Part shown: piece after piece, positions 23,248 to 31,944 of the stretch
Layout of the letters: the number at the start of each line of letters is the position of its first letter
Position numbering within the stretch: position 1 is the stretch's first letter
From: Bacillota bacterium
Lineage (GTDB): Bacteria; Bacillota; Clostridia; Lachnospirales; Lachnospiraceae
Direction of reading: 5' to 3'
DNA length: 61,683 nt
Assembly (NCBI GenBank): GCA_023415055.1
Contig: JAEZLZ010000137.1
Coordinates: 1-61,683, forward strand
Position numbers and translations under genes: made by a program
The notes under the pieces: model-generated
The model's database searches: none
The model's input: the letters and a program-made list of their open reading frames with translations, nothing else
What the model was told of the DNA's origin: nothing

Positions 23248-24360
23248 GTGAAGAAGCTTTTTGCCTATAAACGTGTTTATTTACTTTTATTACTGCCAAT
23301 CTCACTTTTACTTATTTTATTGGCAAAAAAGAGCAGCTATTTCACCGAACAGATCTATGCAAAGCATATATATCGATGGCTTTCCACTTTTGTTTCATCG
23401 GTTACCGGAATTTTCCCGTTCTCTGTGGCTGAGCTTTTGATACTGATTCTCCCTCTGGTTCTTTTAGTCCTTACGTTACGCTTCTTTCTAAGTATCTTAT
23501 TAGATAAGAATAACCGTAGTGAACGATGGTTAAAGGGTTTACTTAATATTCTCTGCACCGTAAGTGTCATACTATTTCTGTTTACCTGTCTGGGTGGACT
23601 GAATTATTACCGCTACACCTTTAGCTCTTATTCAAATCTTGTCATTACTGATTCTACTGTCGAAGAGCTGTATGACCTCACAGAGGACCTGATGCATAAT
23701 GCCAATACTTTGAGAGATCAGGTCAGCCAGACGGATGATCAGGGAGTATTTCGATTGTCTATGAGTAATACGGAACTGGCGAAGGAAGCAGAGAAGGCAT
23801 ATGAAAAGCTGTCAAAGGAATACCCTGTTCTAGGAGGAGTAAGCGCCGTACCGAAGCCCATACTACTCTCCAGGCTGATGTCACAGACTCAAATTACCGG
23901 AATCTTCTTTCCCTTTACCATGGAAGCCAATGTGAATGTGGATATTCCCGATTATTCCATCCCGGCAACCATGCTCCATGAACTGGCCCATCTTCGTGGG
24001 TTTATGAGAGAGGATGAAGCAAATTATATCGCCTATCTGGCAGGAATGAGCTCGGACCATATTGAGCTTCAATACAGCAGTACCATGCTGGCTTTAATCA
24101 TTGCCGGTAATGCTTTGTATGACACAAGTCCAAATCTTTATTTTGAAATACGGGACCAATATAGTACCGGTGTAATCAATGATATTCGTTCCAACTCCTT
24201 ATACTGGCAACAATATGAGGATACGGTGGTAAGCACGATGTCAAATAAGATCAATGACACATATCTAAAAGTAAATGCTCAGTCAGACGGAGTACATAGC
24301 TATGGTCGAATGCTGGATTTGTTACTTGCGAAATATCGTAAGGAACAGGAACAGAAATAA
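23248..24360 (+). CDS. DUF3810 membrane protein with HExxH metallopeptidase motif
   Basis: About 370 residues. I prefer GTG 23248, which has GGGGGTG 6 bp upstream, over GTG 23239. Three N-terminal membrane helices (about residues 10-28, 58-80 and 95-115) are followed by an outer domain with TMLHELAHLRGFMREDEANYIAYLA: HELAH is a gluzincin-like HExxH zinc site with a candidate third ligand Glu in EDEAN. This is the DUF3810 pattern. A membrane-bound protease active outside the cell is inferred. A terminator follows. Confidence 0.82.
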   Translation: MKKLFAYKRVYLLLLLPISLLLILLAKKSSYFTEQIYAKHIYRWLSTFVSSVTGIFPFSVAELLILILPLVLLVLTLRFFLSILLDKNNRSERWLKGLLNILCTVSVILFLFTCLGGLNYYRYTFSSYSNLVITDSTVEELYDLTEDLMHNANTLRDQVSQTDDQGVFRLSMSNTELAKEAEKAYEKLSKEYPVLGGVSAVPKPILLSRLMSQTQITGIFFPFTMEANVNVDIPDYSIPATMLHELAHLRGFMREDEANYIAYLAGMSSDHIELQYSSTMLALIIAGNALYDTSPNLYFEIRDQYSTGVINDIRSNSLYWQQYEDTVVSTMSNKINDTYLKVNAQSDGVHSYGRMLDLLLAKYRKEQEQK

Positions 24361-24433
24361 CAATGTTTTGGTTAAAATATACAAAGGAAACCTCTTCAAA
24401 ATAGAGCTTTTTTGCATAATTAACAGCGACTTT

Positions 24434-24465
24434 AACCCCTGAAGAAATTCAGGGGTTGATTTTTT
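24434..24465 (+). terminator. Terminator of the DUF3810 gene
   Basis: AACCCCTGAA (24434-24443), loop GAAA, TTCAGGGGTT (24448-24457), then GATTTTTT. Confidence 0.88.
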
Positions 24466-24548
24466 AATTTTTTGTGTTATAATTATTAAGTAATTGTTAA
24501 CAGAATTTAAAGATTATCCTAAAAATGTAACATTTAAGGAGATTAAAA

Positions 24549-25415
24549 ATGACAGTAACCAAAAAACTTCTGACTATGATGATTGCAACCTTGCTACTGA
24601 CAGCAGGCTTCGGAGCTACCGCATATGCTTCCGAATTAACCGCTCCCACAGCAACAGAACAAAATACGACAGAAGCTTCCGACGATACATTGAGTGCGGA
24701 TAACAGTATAGATGGACAGACAGAAGATACCACACTACAGAGTATTATCGGAGATGAAGCTACCGATGAAAATGCAGACCTTCTCTTACAGGAAGGTTAT
24801 TATATCAATGAACTTGGACAAATTTGCTACGCAGATCCTACAACAGAGGATGCGGAAGTGAAAGAACAGCCTGTAGTAGAAGAGGTAATCGAAGAAGAAG
24901 CAGAAGAAGTCGAAGAGGATGCAGAGAAGGAGACTGAAGAGAAGGAACCGGTAGTTAAGAAGCCTTCCTATTCAGAAAGTGATTTACGTTTACTGGCATG
25001 TCTGATTTATTCCGAAGCAGGCAATCAGAATTATAATGGTATGCTTGCTGTGGCTAATGTGGTTTTAAACAGAGCAAAAAGTGATGCATACTGGCATGTG
25101 AATACCGTCAAAGAAGTAATCTATGATAATAAATGGTCCGTACAGTTTGCCGTAACCATCAAGGGAAGATCCGGAAGCAGCATGCTTGATAAAGCATTGA
25201 AGCTTTACGATACCAGAAAATACACAGGTTCTAATCCGGAAGCGCAGAAGAAATCGATGAATAGAGCAATCAAAGCAGCGAAGGCGGCTCTTACCGGAAC
25301 CAATAATATTGGCAGTTATTTATGCTTCCAGAATAAGAGGAGTGCAAGCAGTATTAAGAGAAGATATTCCGATTATAAAATTATTGATGATCATATTTTT
25401 TATCGTAGTAAATAA
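24549..25415 (+). CDS. Secreted cell-wall hydrolase, SleB (Hydrolase_2) domain
   Basis: 288 residues. Signal peptide with AYAS cleavage region near residue 28, a Thr/Glu-rich mature start, a strongly acidic linker (about residues 108-135, mainly Glu), then a Hydrolase_2 domain from about 140: DLRLLACLIYSEAGNQNYNG, with catalytic Glu in YSEAG, AVANVVLNRAKS, NKWSVQFAV and GSYLCFQNK. SleB-type enzymes cleave glycan strands of spore cortex; some non-spore relatives act on cell wall. Which applies here is uncertain. RBS TTAAGGAG precedes ATG 24549. Confidence 0.88.
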   Translation: MTVTKKLLTMMIATLLLTAGFGATAYASELTAPTATEQNTTEASDDTLSADNSIDGQTEDTTLQSIIGDEATDENADLLLQEGYYINELGQICYADPTTEDAEVKEQPVVEEVIEEEAEEVEEDAEKETEEKEPVVKKPSYSESDLRLLACLIYSEAGNQNYNGMLAVANVVLNRAKSDAYWHVNTVKEVIYDNKWSVQFAVTIKGRSGSSMLDKALKLYDTRKYTGSNPEAQKKSMNRAIKAAKAALTGTNNIGSYLCFQNKRSASSIKRRYSDYKIIDDHIFYRSK

Positions 25416-25438
25416 TACATATTATAATATAAAGGAGA

Positions 25439-25479
25439 GGTTGTTCCGCTGACAGAATCAGGAGAACAACCTTTTTTGT
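25439..25479 (+). terminator. Terminator of the SleB-like gene
   Basis: AGGTTGTTC (25439-25447) pairs GAACAACCT (25465-25473), followed by TTTTTTG. Confidence 0.85.
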
Positions 25480-25503
25480 GCAATAGAATGATTCATTCTA
25501 TAT

Positions 25504-25544
25504 ATGACAACAGAAAGAAAGCTATCGATTCTTTCTGTTGTCAT
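25504..25544. repeat. Perfect 16-bp hairpin ahead of the dispersed repeat
   Basis: ATGACAACAGAAAGAA (25504-25519) and TTCTTTCTGTTGTCAT (25529-25544). A related hairpin, ATAGAAAG/CTTTCTAT then TGTCA, occurs at 45593-45621. It has no T tract, so it is not a classical terminator. Confidence 0.55.
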
Positions 25545-25593
25545 GCATAAGAGCCCTCCGGATAGCGAACGTAGTGCGCTTTGGGATGACGCG

Positions 25594-25697
25594 CCTCAGT
25601 GGAAAAACGCATTAATGCGTAAGGAAATTATTGCTACACGATCCGCAGTCAGGTAATGCTTGCAGAGCAATTAAAGTGTCTGCAAGCTGACACTTTT
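25594..25697. repeat. Dispersed hairpin-rich repeat, copy 2
   Basis: Shares with copy 1 (12932-13015) the ordered blocks CCTCAGTGGAAA, palindrome ACGCATTAATGCGT (25607-25620), AAGGAAATTATTGCT, CCGCA and the terminal hairpin AAAGTGTC/GACACTTT (25673-25680, 25689-25696). A T run follows here, so it could also stop transcription. The middle part differs and is longer. Confidence 0.65.
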
Positions 25698-25827
25698 TTG
25701 GATTTCGCACTTTTATCTTCAGAATAATTGTGGTATGATATATGATATCTGTATATATATAAGGAAATTAGGCTAATAATGACATTAGTTGTTATAGTAA
25801 AGACGATAGGTTGCCAGGAGGTTTTTC

Positions 25828-27531
25828 ATGGATAATAAGGACATGATAGAGGGAAGAGAAACGGAAACAACAGAGAAGGAAGTGGTTTCCAAGAATTTTA
25901 TTGAGATGATTATTGATAAGGATCTGGAAGAGGGCAAGATGAAGAGTATCGTAACCAGATTTCCTCCGGAGCCGAATGGATATCTTCATATCGGACATGC
26001 TAAATCAATACTTTTAAATTACGGCTTAGCAAAAAAATATGGCGGTAAATTCAATCTTCGTTTTGATGATACGAATCCCACCAAGGAAAAAACAGAATTT
26101 GTTGATTCTATTATAGAAGATGTGAGATGGATCGGCGGCGATTTTGAAGATCGTCTGTTTTTTGCCTCTGATTATTTTGACCAGATGTATGAAGCTGCGG
26201 TGAAGCTGATTAAGAAAGGGAAAGCCTTTGTGTGCGATCTGACCCCGGACGAGATCAGAGAATACCGTGGTACACTCACAGAGCCTGGTAAAAATAGTCC
26301 TTACCGTGATCGTAGTGTTGAAGAAAACCTGCAACTTTTTGAAGATATGAAAGCAGGAAAATTTGCAGACGGATCCAGAGTACTGCGAGCAAAGATCGAT
26401 ATGGCATCACCGAATATCAATATGAGAGATCCGATTATCTATCGTGTCGCAAAGATATCACATCATAACACCGGAGATAAATGGTGTATTTATCCGATGT
26501 ATGACTTTGCACATCCGATTGAAGATGCGATTGAAGGAGTGACACATTCCATCTGTACCCTGGAATTTGAGGACCATCGTCCACTCTACGACTGGGTTGT
26601 GAGAGAATTGGAATATGAATTACCTCCGAAGCAAATTGAGTTTGCTAAGATGTACCTGACCAATGTGATCACCGGAAAACGCTATATTAAAAAGTTGGTT
26701 GAGGATGGTATCGTGGATGGTTGGGATGACCCGAGACTGGTATCCATCAGTGCGCTTCGAAGAAGAGGTTTTACACCGGAATCGATCCAGATGTTTATGG
26801 AGTTATGTGGAGTGTCTAAGAGCCAAAGCTCCGTCGATTATGCTATGCTGGAGTATTGCATCCGTGAAGATCTGAAGCTGAAGAGACCCAGAATTATGGC
26901 GGTTCTTGATCCGATTAAATTGATCATTACAAATTATCCTGAGGGACAAATCGAATATCTGGATGCACCCAATAATCAGGAAAACGAAGAAATGGGCAGC
27001 AGACAGGTACCCTTTGGAAGAGAGCTTTATATAGAGAGAGATGACTTTATGATCGAACCTCCGAAGAAATATTTCCGCCTTTTCCCCGGTAATGAAGTTC
27101 GTCTGATGAATGCTTACTTTGTAACCTGTCAAGACTATGTGACGGACGAGAACGGCAATGTGACAGAGATTTACTGCACGTATGATCCCGAGACAAAGAG
27201 TGGCTCAGGCTTTAACGCAAGAAAAGTAAAAGGAACCATTCATTGGGTAGCAGCCAATACAGCCGTAGAAGCAGAGGTTCGCCTTTATGAGAATATTGTA
27301 GATGAGGAAAAAGGTGTTTACAATGAGGACGGAAGTCTGAATTTGAATCCGAATTCTATCGTTGTTTTAGAGCGTTGCTACGTGGAACCGAATATCGCGG
27401 GTGCGAAGGCTCCGGATAGCTTCCAGTTCTTAAGACAAGGCTTCTTCTGTCTTGATTCTAAGGACTCTTCACCCGAGAAACCGGTATTTAACCGTATTGT
27501 ATCTCTTAAGAGTTCTTATAAACCGGAGTAA
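25828..27531 (+). CDS. glnS: Glutaminyl-tRNA synthetase
   Basis: 567 residues, class I synthetase. RFPPEPNGYLHIGHAKSILLNYG with HIGH motif, FDDTNPTKEKTEFVDSI, YDFAHPIEDAIEGVTHSICTLEFEDHR and DGWDDPRL...LRRRGFTPESI are GlnRS hallmarks, followed by the two-barrel anticodon-binding domain to residue ~567. The KMSKS loop reads VITGKRYIKKLV, without the usual MSKR. It charges tRNA-Gln directly with glutamine. AGGAGG precedes ATG 25828. It probably heads an operon with DUF2225 and DUF6062 genes. Confidence 0.94.
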   Translation: MDNKDMIEGRETETTEKEVVSKNFIEMIIDKDLEEGKMKSIVTRFPPEPNGYLHIGHAKSILLNYGLAKKYGGKFNLRFDDTNPTKEKTEFVDSIIEDVRWIGGDFEDRLFFASDYFDQMYEAAVKLIKKGKAFVCDLTPDEIREYRGTLTEPGKNSPYRDRSVEENLQLFEDMKAGKFADGSRVLRAKIDMASPNINMRDPIIYRVAKISHHNTGDKWCIYPMYDFAHPIEDAIEGVTHSICTLEFEDHRPLYDWVVRELEYELPPKQIEFAKMYLTNVITGKRYIKKLVEDGIVDGWDDPRLVSISALRRRGFTPESIQMFMELCGVSKSQSSVDYAMLEYCIREDLKLKRPRIMAVLDPIKLIITNYPEGQIEYLDAPNNQENEEMGSRQVPFGRELYIERDDFMIEPPKKYFRLFPGNEVRLMNAYFVTCQDYVTDENGNVTEIYCTYDPETKSGSGFNARKVKGTIHWVAANTAVEAEVRLYENIVDEEKGVYNEDGSLNLNPNSIVVLERCYVEPNIAGAKAPDSFQFLRQGFFCLDSKDSSPEKPVFNRIVSLKSSYKPE

Positions 27532-27582
27532 TGAAAATTCTATCTCATATCAATTTTGAATATTTGTAAGGGGGAATATGCA

Positions 27583-28428
27583 GTGGCAAATTTGTTCTCA
27601 GGATTAGAAGCCTTTGGTCTGAGCAATCTGACCGGAATGGATATCTATGAAGAAAAAGAGAAGGAAGCAGCAGGCAAATCTGCTGAGAGTGATAAGCCGT
27701 CATTTTCAGAAGAAGATACCATTTTTGATAAAACCTTTAGTTGTCCGGTATGTGATAAGGAGTTTAAATCCAAGATGGTTAAGTCCGGTAAGGTAAAGCT
27801 TCTGAGTCTGGATGCGGATCTCAGACCCGTATATCAATATATGGATCCGTTAAAATATGATGCAATTGTGTGCCCTCATTGTGGTTTTGCAGCTTTAAAC
27901 CGATTTTTTAATTATGTGACCAATACTCAGGCAGGACTAATTAAATCAACGATTTCTGCTTCATTCAAGGGAATTAAGGAATCAGGCAGCATATTTACCT
28001 ATGATGATGCGCTTTCCAGACATAAGCTGGCACTAGTAAATTCCATCGTTAAGAAATCAAAGACCTCAGAACGTGCCTATACCTGCTTAAAGATTGCCTG
28101 GATACTAAGAGGTAAGGCGGAGACATTACCGAAGGATACACAGGATTATAAGAAGATCATGGCGGAACTGGAACAGGAAGAGTTGGATTTTATTGCCAAG
28201 GCTTATATCGGTTTTGATGAAGCCTTCAGTAAAGAGACCTTCCCGATGTGTGGTATGGATGAGATAACGATGACTCTGCTGATGGCGGAATTAGCCAGGA
28301 AATCGGGGAAATACGATGAAGCAAGCCGTTGGGTATCTAGGGTATTGATCTCGAAAGAAGCAAATGAGCGTATCAAACAGAAAGCCAGAGATATTAAGAA
28401 TTTGATCAAGGATAGTAAATCTGTTTAA
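27583..28428 (+). CDS. DUF2225 zinc-ribbon protein
   Basis: 281 residues from GTG 27583, which follows AAGGGGG by about 8 bp. An acidic start leads to a zinc-ribbon-like part: KTFSCPVCDKEF (CPVC) and YDAIVCPHCGFAALNRFFNYV (CPHC), then helices through IVKKSKTSERAYTCLKIAWI and DEITMTLLMAELARKSGKYDEASRWVSRVL, typical of DUF2225 (TPR-like). Function unknown. It lies 51 bp after glnS and 15 bp before the DUF6062 gene. Confidence 0.85.
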   Translation: MANLFSGLEAFGLSNLTGMDIYEEKEKEAAGKSAESDKPSFSEEDTIFDKTFSCPVCDKEFKSKMVKSGKVKLLSLDADLRPVYQYMDPLKYDAIVCPHCGFAALNRFFNYVTNTQAGLIKSTISASFKGIKESGSIFTYDDALSRHKLALVNSIVKKSKTSERAYTCLKIAWILRGKAETLPKDTQDYKKIMAELEQEELDFIAKAYIGFDEAFSKETFPMCGMDEITMTLLMAELARKSGKYDEASRWVSRVLISKEANERIKQKARDIKNLIKDSKSV

Positions 28429-28443
28429 AGGTAGGATATCAAA

Positions 28444-29160
28444 TTGAAAGAAAAATTGTATACGATTCCGGTCAATGATGCATTTGATACCGACACAGAA
28501 TGCCCTCTTTGTACAATGCGTAAGCAGCTGGAAAAAAACGCAATCGAATTTACCATGGGTCCGAGCTACATGGAGGATGACATAAGAGAAGCAACCTCCA
28601 GACTTGGTTTCTGTGAGAAACATCTGCATCAGCTGTATGAGAACCAGAATAGACTTGGCTTAGCTTTGATTCTTAAGACGCATATAGATAAGATTGTTAC
28701 GGATGTTGAGAAGCTCTCAAGATCCGGAATCAGACTTTCATCTCCTACGTTGTTCCGTAAGAAAACAGAGGAATCCGGAGTGGTCAGCTATTTGAATGAG
28801 CTGGAACAGAATTGCTTTGTCTGTGAGAAGATTGACCAGACCTTTAATCGATATATTGCGACTATCTTTCATCTTTATCATACGGAGGAAGCTTTCCGTC
28901 ATAAATTCGGCCAGTCCAAGGGTTTTTGCACGGGCCATTATAAAGTGTTATACAGCTCTGCACCGAAATATCTAAAAGGTGATGAGCTGAGTAGCTTTAC
29001 GACAAGTCTGAATGAGCTTTATCTGGATAACATGAAGAGAGTCAGAGACGATATTGAATGGTTCATCAATAAGTTTGACTATCGTTATGCAGAAGAGCCT
29101 TGGAAGAATGCAAAGGACGCTTTGCCAAGATCTATGCAAAAGACAAACAGTATTCTGTGA
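28444..29160 (+). CDS. DUF6062 cysteine-pair protein
   Basis: 238 residues from TTG 28444 with AGGTAGG upstream. Contains ECPLCTMRKQLEKN near the start, RLGFCEKHLHQLYENQNRLG, NCFVCEKIDQTFNRYIATI and KGFCTGHYKVLY: two repeats of a CPLC/FCEKH and CFVC/FCTGH pattern, probably two metal sites made of Cys and His. This fits DUF6062, common in Lachnospiraceae. Function not known; linked by position with the DUF2225 protein, also a zinc-binding candidate. Confidence 0.78.
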   Translation: MKEKLYTIPVNDAFDTDTECPLCTMRKQLEKNAIEFTMGPSYMEDDIREATSRLGFCEKHLHQLYENQNRLGLALILKTHIDKIVTDVEKLSRSGIRLSSPTLFRKKTEESGVVSYLNELEQNCFVCEKIDQTFNRYIATIFHLYHTEEAFRHKFGQSKGFCTGHYKVLYSSAPKYLKGDELSSFTTSLNELYLDNMKRVRDDIEWFINKFDYRYAEEPWKNAKDALPRSMQKTNSIL

Positions 29161-29273
29161 CAGGTCGTCCGGTGGTATATAAATCCTGACAAGGAATATA
29201 CTAAATAATATACTTATACCATAAGGATAAGAAGCTTAGATATGGTTAGAATCTCTGTTATAATAATGCGGTT

Positions 29274-29308
29274 AAAAAGTTATTACTAAGTTAGTAATAA
29301 CTTTTTCT
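29274..29308 (+). terminator. Terminator of the glnS operon
   Basis: AAAAAGTTATTACTAA (29274-29289) is exactly complementary to the sequence TTAGTAATAACTTTTT (29291-29306). The T run lies in the right arm. A bidirectional terminator is possible. Confidence 0.8.
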
Positions 29309-29513
29309 TTCGATTAAACGAGAGAAGCTCCTGAACTTAAGTAAAAAGACTGTTATACAGACACGATGGAGCATTGGAAATCTGCAAAATAAAGAAAAAA
29401 TGAGATATAACGAGATAATAAGAGCATACAGAAGAAATTATTAAATTTGCCGCAGTATTTTAACGGAAATAAATTTGCAATATAAAGGCAAATTTACTAA
29501 TATATAAATCAGA
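29309..29513. other. Upstream region of groESL without a gene
   Basis: No gene is seen. The segment holds a plausible groESL promoter: TTGCAA (29475-29480) with TAATAT (29498-29503) at 17 bp, directly before the CIRCE element. Boxes are weak matches. Confidence 0.4.
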
Positions 29514-29540
29514 TTAGCACTCGACTAATAAGAGTGCTAA
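29514..29540. promoter_or_regulatory. CIRCE element (HrcA operator) of groESL
   Basis: TTAGCACTC (29514-29522), 9-bp spacer, GAGTGCTAA (29532-29540): a perfect match to the CIRCE consensus. HrcA repressor binds it, and heat or unfolded protein relieves it through GroEL. It lies 66 bp before groES. Confidence 0.97.
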
Positions 29541-29606
29541 TAATCTCTAAGAAAACTACAGCGAGGATTCGCTGAAAGAACTAATTTTTGAAGGAGGAAT
29601 TGTTAA

Positions 29607-29894
29607 ATGAAACTTGTACCATTAGGAGATAAGGTAGTATTAAAGCAGTTGGTTGCCGAAGAGACAACAAAGTCAGGCATTGTGTTACCCGGTCAGGCTA
29701 AAGAAAAACCGCAACAGGCTCAGGTTATCGCTGTTGGTCCTGGAGGCATGGTAGACGGTAAAGAGATTACCATGCAGGTTAAGGTTGGAGACAAGGTTAT
29801 TTATTCGAAATATGCCGGAACAGAAGTAAAGCTTGAGGATGAGGAATTCATCATCGTGAAACAGAATGATATCGTAGCAGTTGTAGAAGACTAA
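29607..29894 (+). CDS. groES: Co-chaperonin GroES
   Basis: 95 residues, the usual length. KLVPLGDKVVLKQLVAEETT, the mobile loop TKSGIVLPGQAKEKPQQAQV and VGDKVIYSKYAGTEVKLEDEEFIIVK are typical. The heptameric lid binds GroEL through the mobile loop (IVL motif). GGAGGAATTGTTAA before ATG 29607; 20 bp to groEL. Confidence 0.97.
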   Translation: MKLVPLGDKVVLKQLVAEETTKSGIVLPGQAKEKPQQAQVIAVGPGGMVDGKEITMQVKVGDKVIYSKYAGTEVKLEDEEFIIVKQNDIVAVVED

Positions 29895-29914
29895 GAAAAA
29901 GGAGAGAAAGAACC

Positions 29915-31537
29915 ATGGCAAAGGAAATTAAATACGGCGCAGAAGCCAGAGCAGCGCTTGAAATTGGTGCTAATAAATTAGCAAATACAGTTAAAGTAAC
30001 CCTTGGACCGAAGGGAAGAAATGTTGTTCTTGACAAATCCTTTGGTGCACCTTTAATTACGAACGACGGTGTTACTATCGCAAAGGAAATTGAGTTGGAA
30101 GATCCCTTTGAGAATATGGGAGCTCAGCTTGTCAAAGAAGTAGCTACTAAGACAAATGACGTAGCTGGCGACGGAACCACCACCGCTACAGTTCTTGCAC
30201 AAGCGATGATTTCCGAAGGTATTAAGAACTTGGCTGCAGGTGCAAACCCGATTATCTTGAGAAAAGGCATGAAGAAGGCTACAGAAGTAGCAGTAGATTC
30301 TATCTTAAAGATGAGCTCTACTTTAAAGGGAAAAGAGCAGATTGCAAGAGTGGCAGCAATTTCCGCAGGTGATGATGAAGTTGGTCAGTTGGTAGCTGAT
30401 GCGATGGAGAAGGTTTCCAACGATGGTGTTATCACAATCGAAGAGTCTAAGACAATGAAGACCGAGCTTGACTTAGTAGAAGGTATGCAGTTTGACCGTG
30501 GATATGTATCAGCTTACATGTGTACCGATATGGATAAGATGGAAGCAAACTTAGACAATCCCTATATCCTGATCACAGATAAGAAAATATCCAATATTCA
30601 GGAGATCTTACCTGTTCTTGAGCAGATCGTTCAGACTGGTGCAAGATTACTGATTATTGCGGAGGATGTGGAAGGCGAAGCACTTACTACTTTAGTTCTG
30701 AATAAATTAAGAGGAACCTTCACTGCAGTTGCTGTTAAGGCTCCGGGTTATGGTGATAGAAGAAAAGCAATGCTTCAGGATATCGCTATCTTAACCGGTG
30801 GTACTGTAATCTCCGACGAGCTTGGTCTTGATCTGAAGGAAACTACTTTGGAGCAATTAGGCCGTGCAAAGAGTGTTAAGGTTCAGAAGGAAAATACCAT
30901 CATCGTTGACGGTGAGGGAGACAAGAATGATATCTCTCAGAGAATTGCTCAGATCAAAGCTCAGATTGAGGAGACTACCTCTGAATTCGATAAAGAGAAA
31001 TTACAGGAAAGACTTGCAAAGCTTGCAGGCGGCGTAGCAGTAATCCGTGTTGGTGCTGCAACTGAGACAGAGATGAAAGAAAATAAGCTTCGTATGGAAG
31101 ATGCACTTGCAGCTACCAGAGCAGCAGTGGAAGAAGGTATCGTAGCAGGTGGTGGTTCTGCTTACATCCATGCTTCGAAAGAAGTTGCAAAATATGCAGA
31201 AGGCTTACAGGGAGATGAGAAGACAGGTGCTAACATTATCCTGAAGGCACTGGAAGCTCCTTTATTCAGCATCGTATACAATGCGGGTCTGGAAGGCTCC
31301 GTTGTAATCAGTAAAGTGAAGGAAAGCAAGCCCGGAATCGGCTTCGATGTTTTGGCTGAATCCTATGTAGATATGGTTGAGGCTGGTATCCTTGATCCTA
31401 CTAAGGTTACAAGAAGTGCTCTGCAAAATGCAACCAGTGTTGCATCAACATTATTAACAACTGAGTCTGTTGTTGCTAACATTAAGTCCAACGAACCTGC
31501 TATGCCGGCTGGTGCAGGCGGAATGGGTATGATGTAA
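29915..31537 (+). CDS. groEL: Chaperonin GroEL
   Basis: 540 residues. N-terminal MAKEIKYGAEARAALEIGANKLANTVKVTLGPKGRNV, ATP-site GDGTTTATVLAQ, apical domain with GRRKAMLQDIAILTGG, VAGGGSAYIHAS and the Gly/Met-rich C-terminus ending GGMGMM, all standard for the 60-kDa ATP-dependent folding ring. Second gene of the CIRCE-controlled operon, ended by a terminator at 31573-31599. Confidence 0.98.
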   Translation: MAKEIKYGAEARAALEIGANKLANTVKVTLGPKGRNVVLDKSFGAPLITNDGVTIAKEIELEDPFENMGAQLVKEVATKTNDVAGDGTTTATVLAQAMISEGIKNLAAGANPIILRKGMKKATEVAVDSILKMSSTLKGKEQIARVAAISAGDDEVGQLVADAMEKVSNDGVITIEESKTMKTELDLVEGMQFDRGYVSAYMCTDMDKMEANLDNPYILITDKKISNIQEILPVLEQIVQTGARLLIIAEDVEGEALTTLVLNKLRGTFTAVAVKAPGYGDRRKAMLQDIAILTGGTVISDELGLDLKETTLEQLGRAKSVKVQKENTIIVDGEGDKNDISQRIAQIKAQIEETTSEFDKEKLQERLAKLAGGVAVIRVGAATETEMKENKLRMEDALAATRAAVEEGIVAGGGSAYIHASKEVAKYAEGLQGDEKTGANIILKALEAPLFSIVYNAGLEGSVVISKVKESKPGIGFDVLAESYVDMVEAGILDPTKVTRSALQNATSVASTLLTTESVVANIKSNEPAMPAGAGGMGMM

Positions 31538-31572
31538 GCCCAGGTGGACTAGTTAAATAAGAAGTGTTCAAA

Positions 31573-31599
31573 GGGGTGTTCGCAGGAGCACCCCTTTTT
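31573..31599 (+). terminator. groESL terminator
   Basis: GGGGTGTTC-gcag-GAGCACCCC (one mismatch) then TTTTTA. Its sequence returns in inverted orientation at 31777-31798. Confidence 0.85.
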
Positions 31600-31798
31600 A
31601 CGTCTAAAACAAGGAGCAGACGAAGTACCTATTCACTTAGCGCCTTTCCCTCCTAGGCATGTCCTTATTTGAGCCTTAAATTGCAAGTCTCAAATCGGAC
31701 ATAAGCAGCCGTCGTCAGCCGGTCTTGCTAAGGTGAATAGATACATCGTCTGCTCCTTGCAGCGAAAGAGTCAGATGGGGTGCTCCTACGAACACCCC
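31573..31798. repeat. Large cruciform-like inverted repeat after groEL
   Basis: Two nested pairs of arms. Outer arms 31573-31594 and 31777-31798 are inverted copies with 21 of 22 positions equal (each is also a hairpin). Inner arms 31610-31641 and 31727-31759 are inverted copies with only two substitutions and one 1-base gap. The core holds a hairpin around 31659-31703 (TGTCC..ATTTGAG with CTCAAAT.GGACA) and a smaller one GCCT/AGGC. There is no ORF. As DNA it is a candidate miniature mobile element; as RNA it could fold into a long rod with a branched head. Confidence 0.7.
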
Positions 31799-31944
31799 AT
31801 CTAATTCTCGTTTATTCATGATACAAGAAAGTTCATAAAGTTTGATTAGCATCTCTTTCAACGCTATATATTAGATTGCGTTTCGAGACTGGCTTACATG
31901 GTGTTGAGAAAAAAGCTGTGTAAGATAGAGTATAGTTGATATAG

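Noticed and set aside
23016..23270. 84-codon ORF between metQ and the DUF3810 gene
   Set aside because: It begins inside the metNIQ terminator and overlaps the next gene in another frame.
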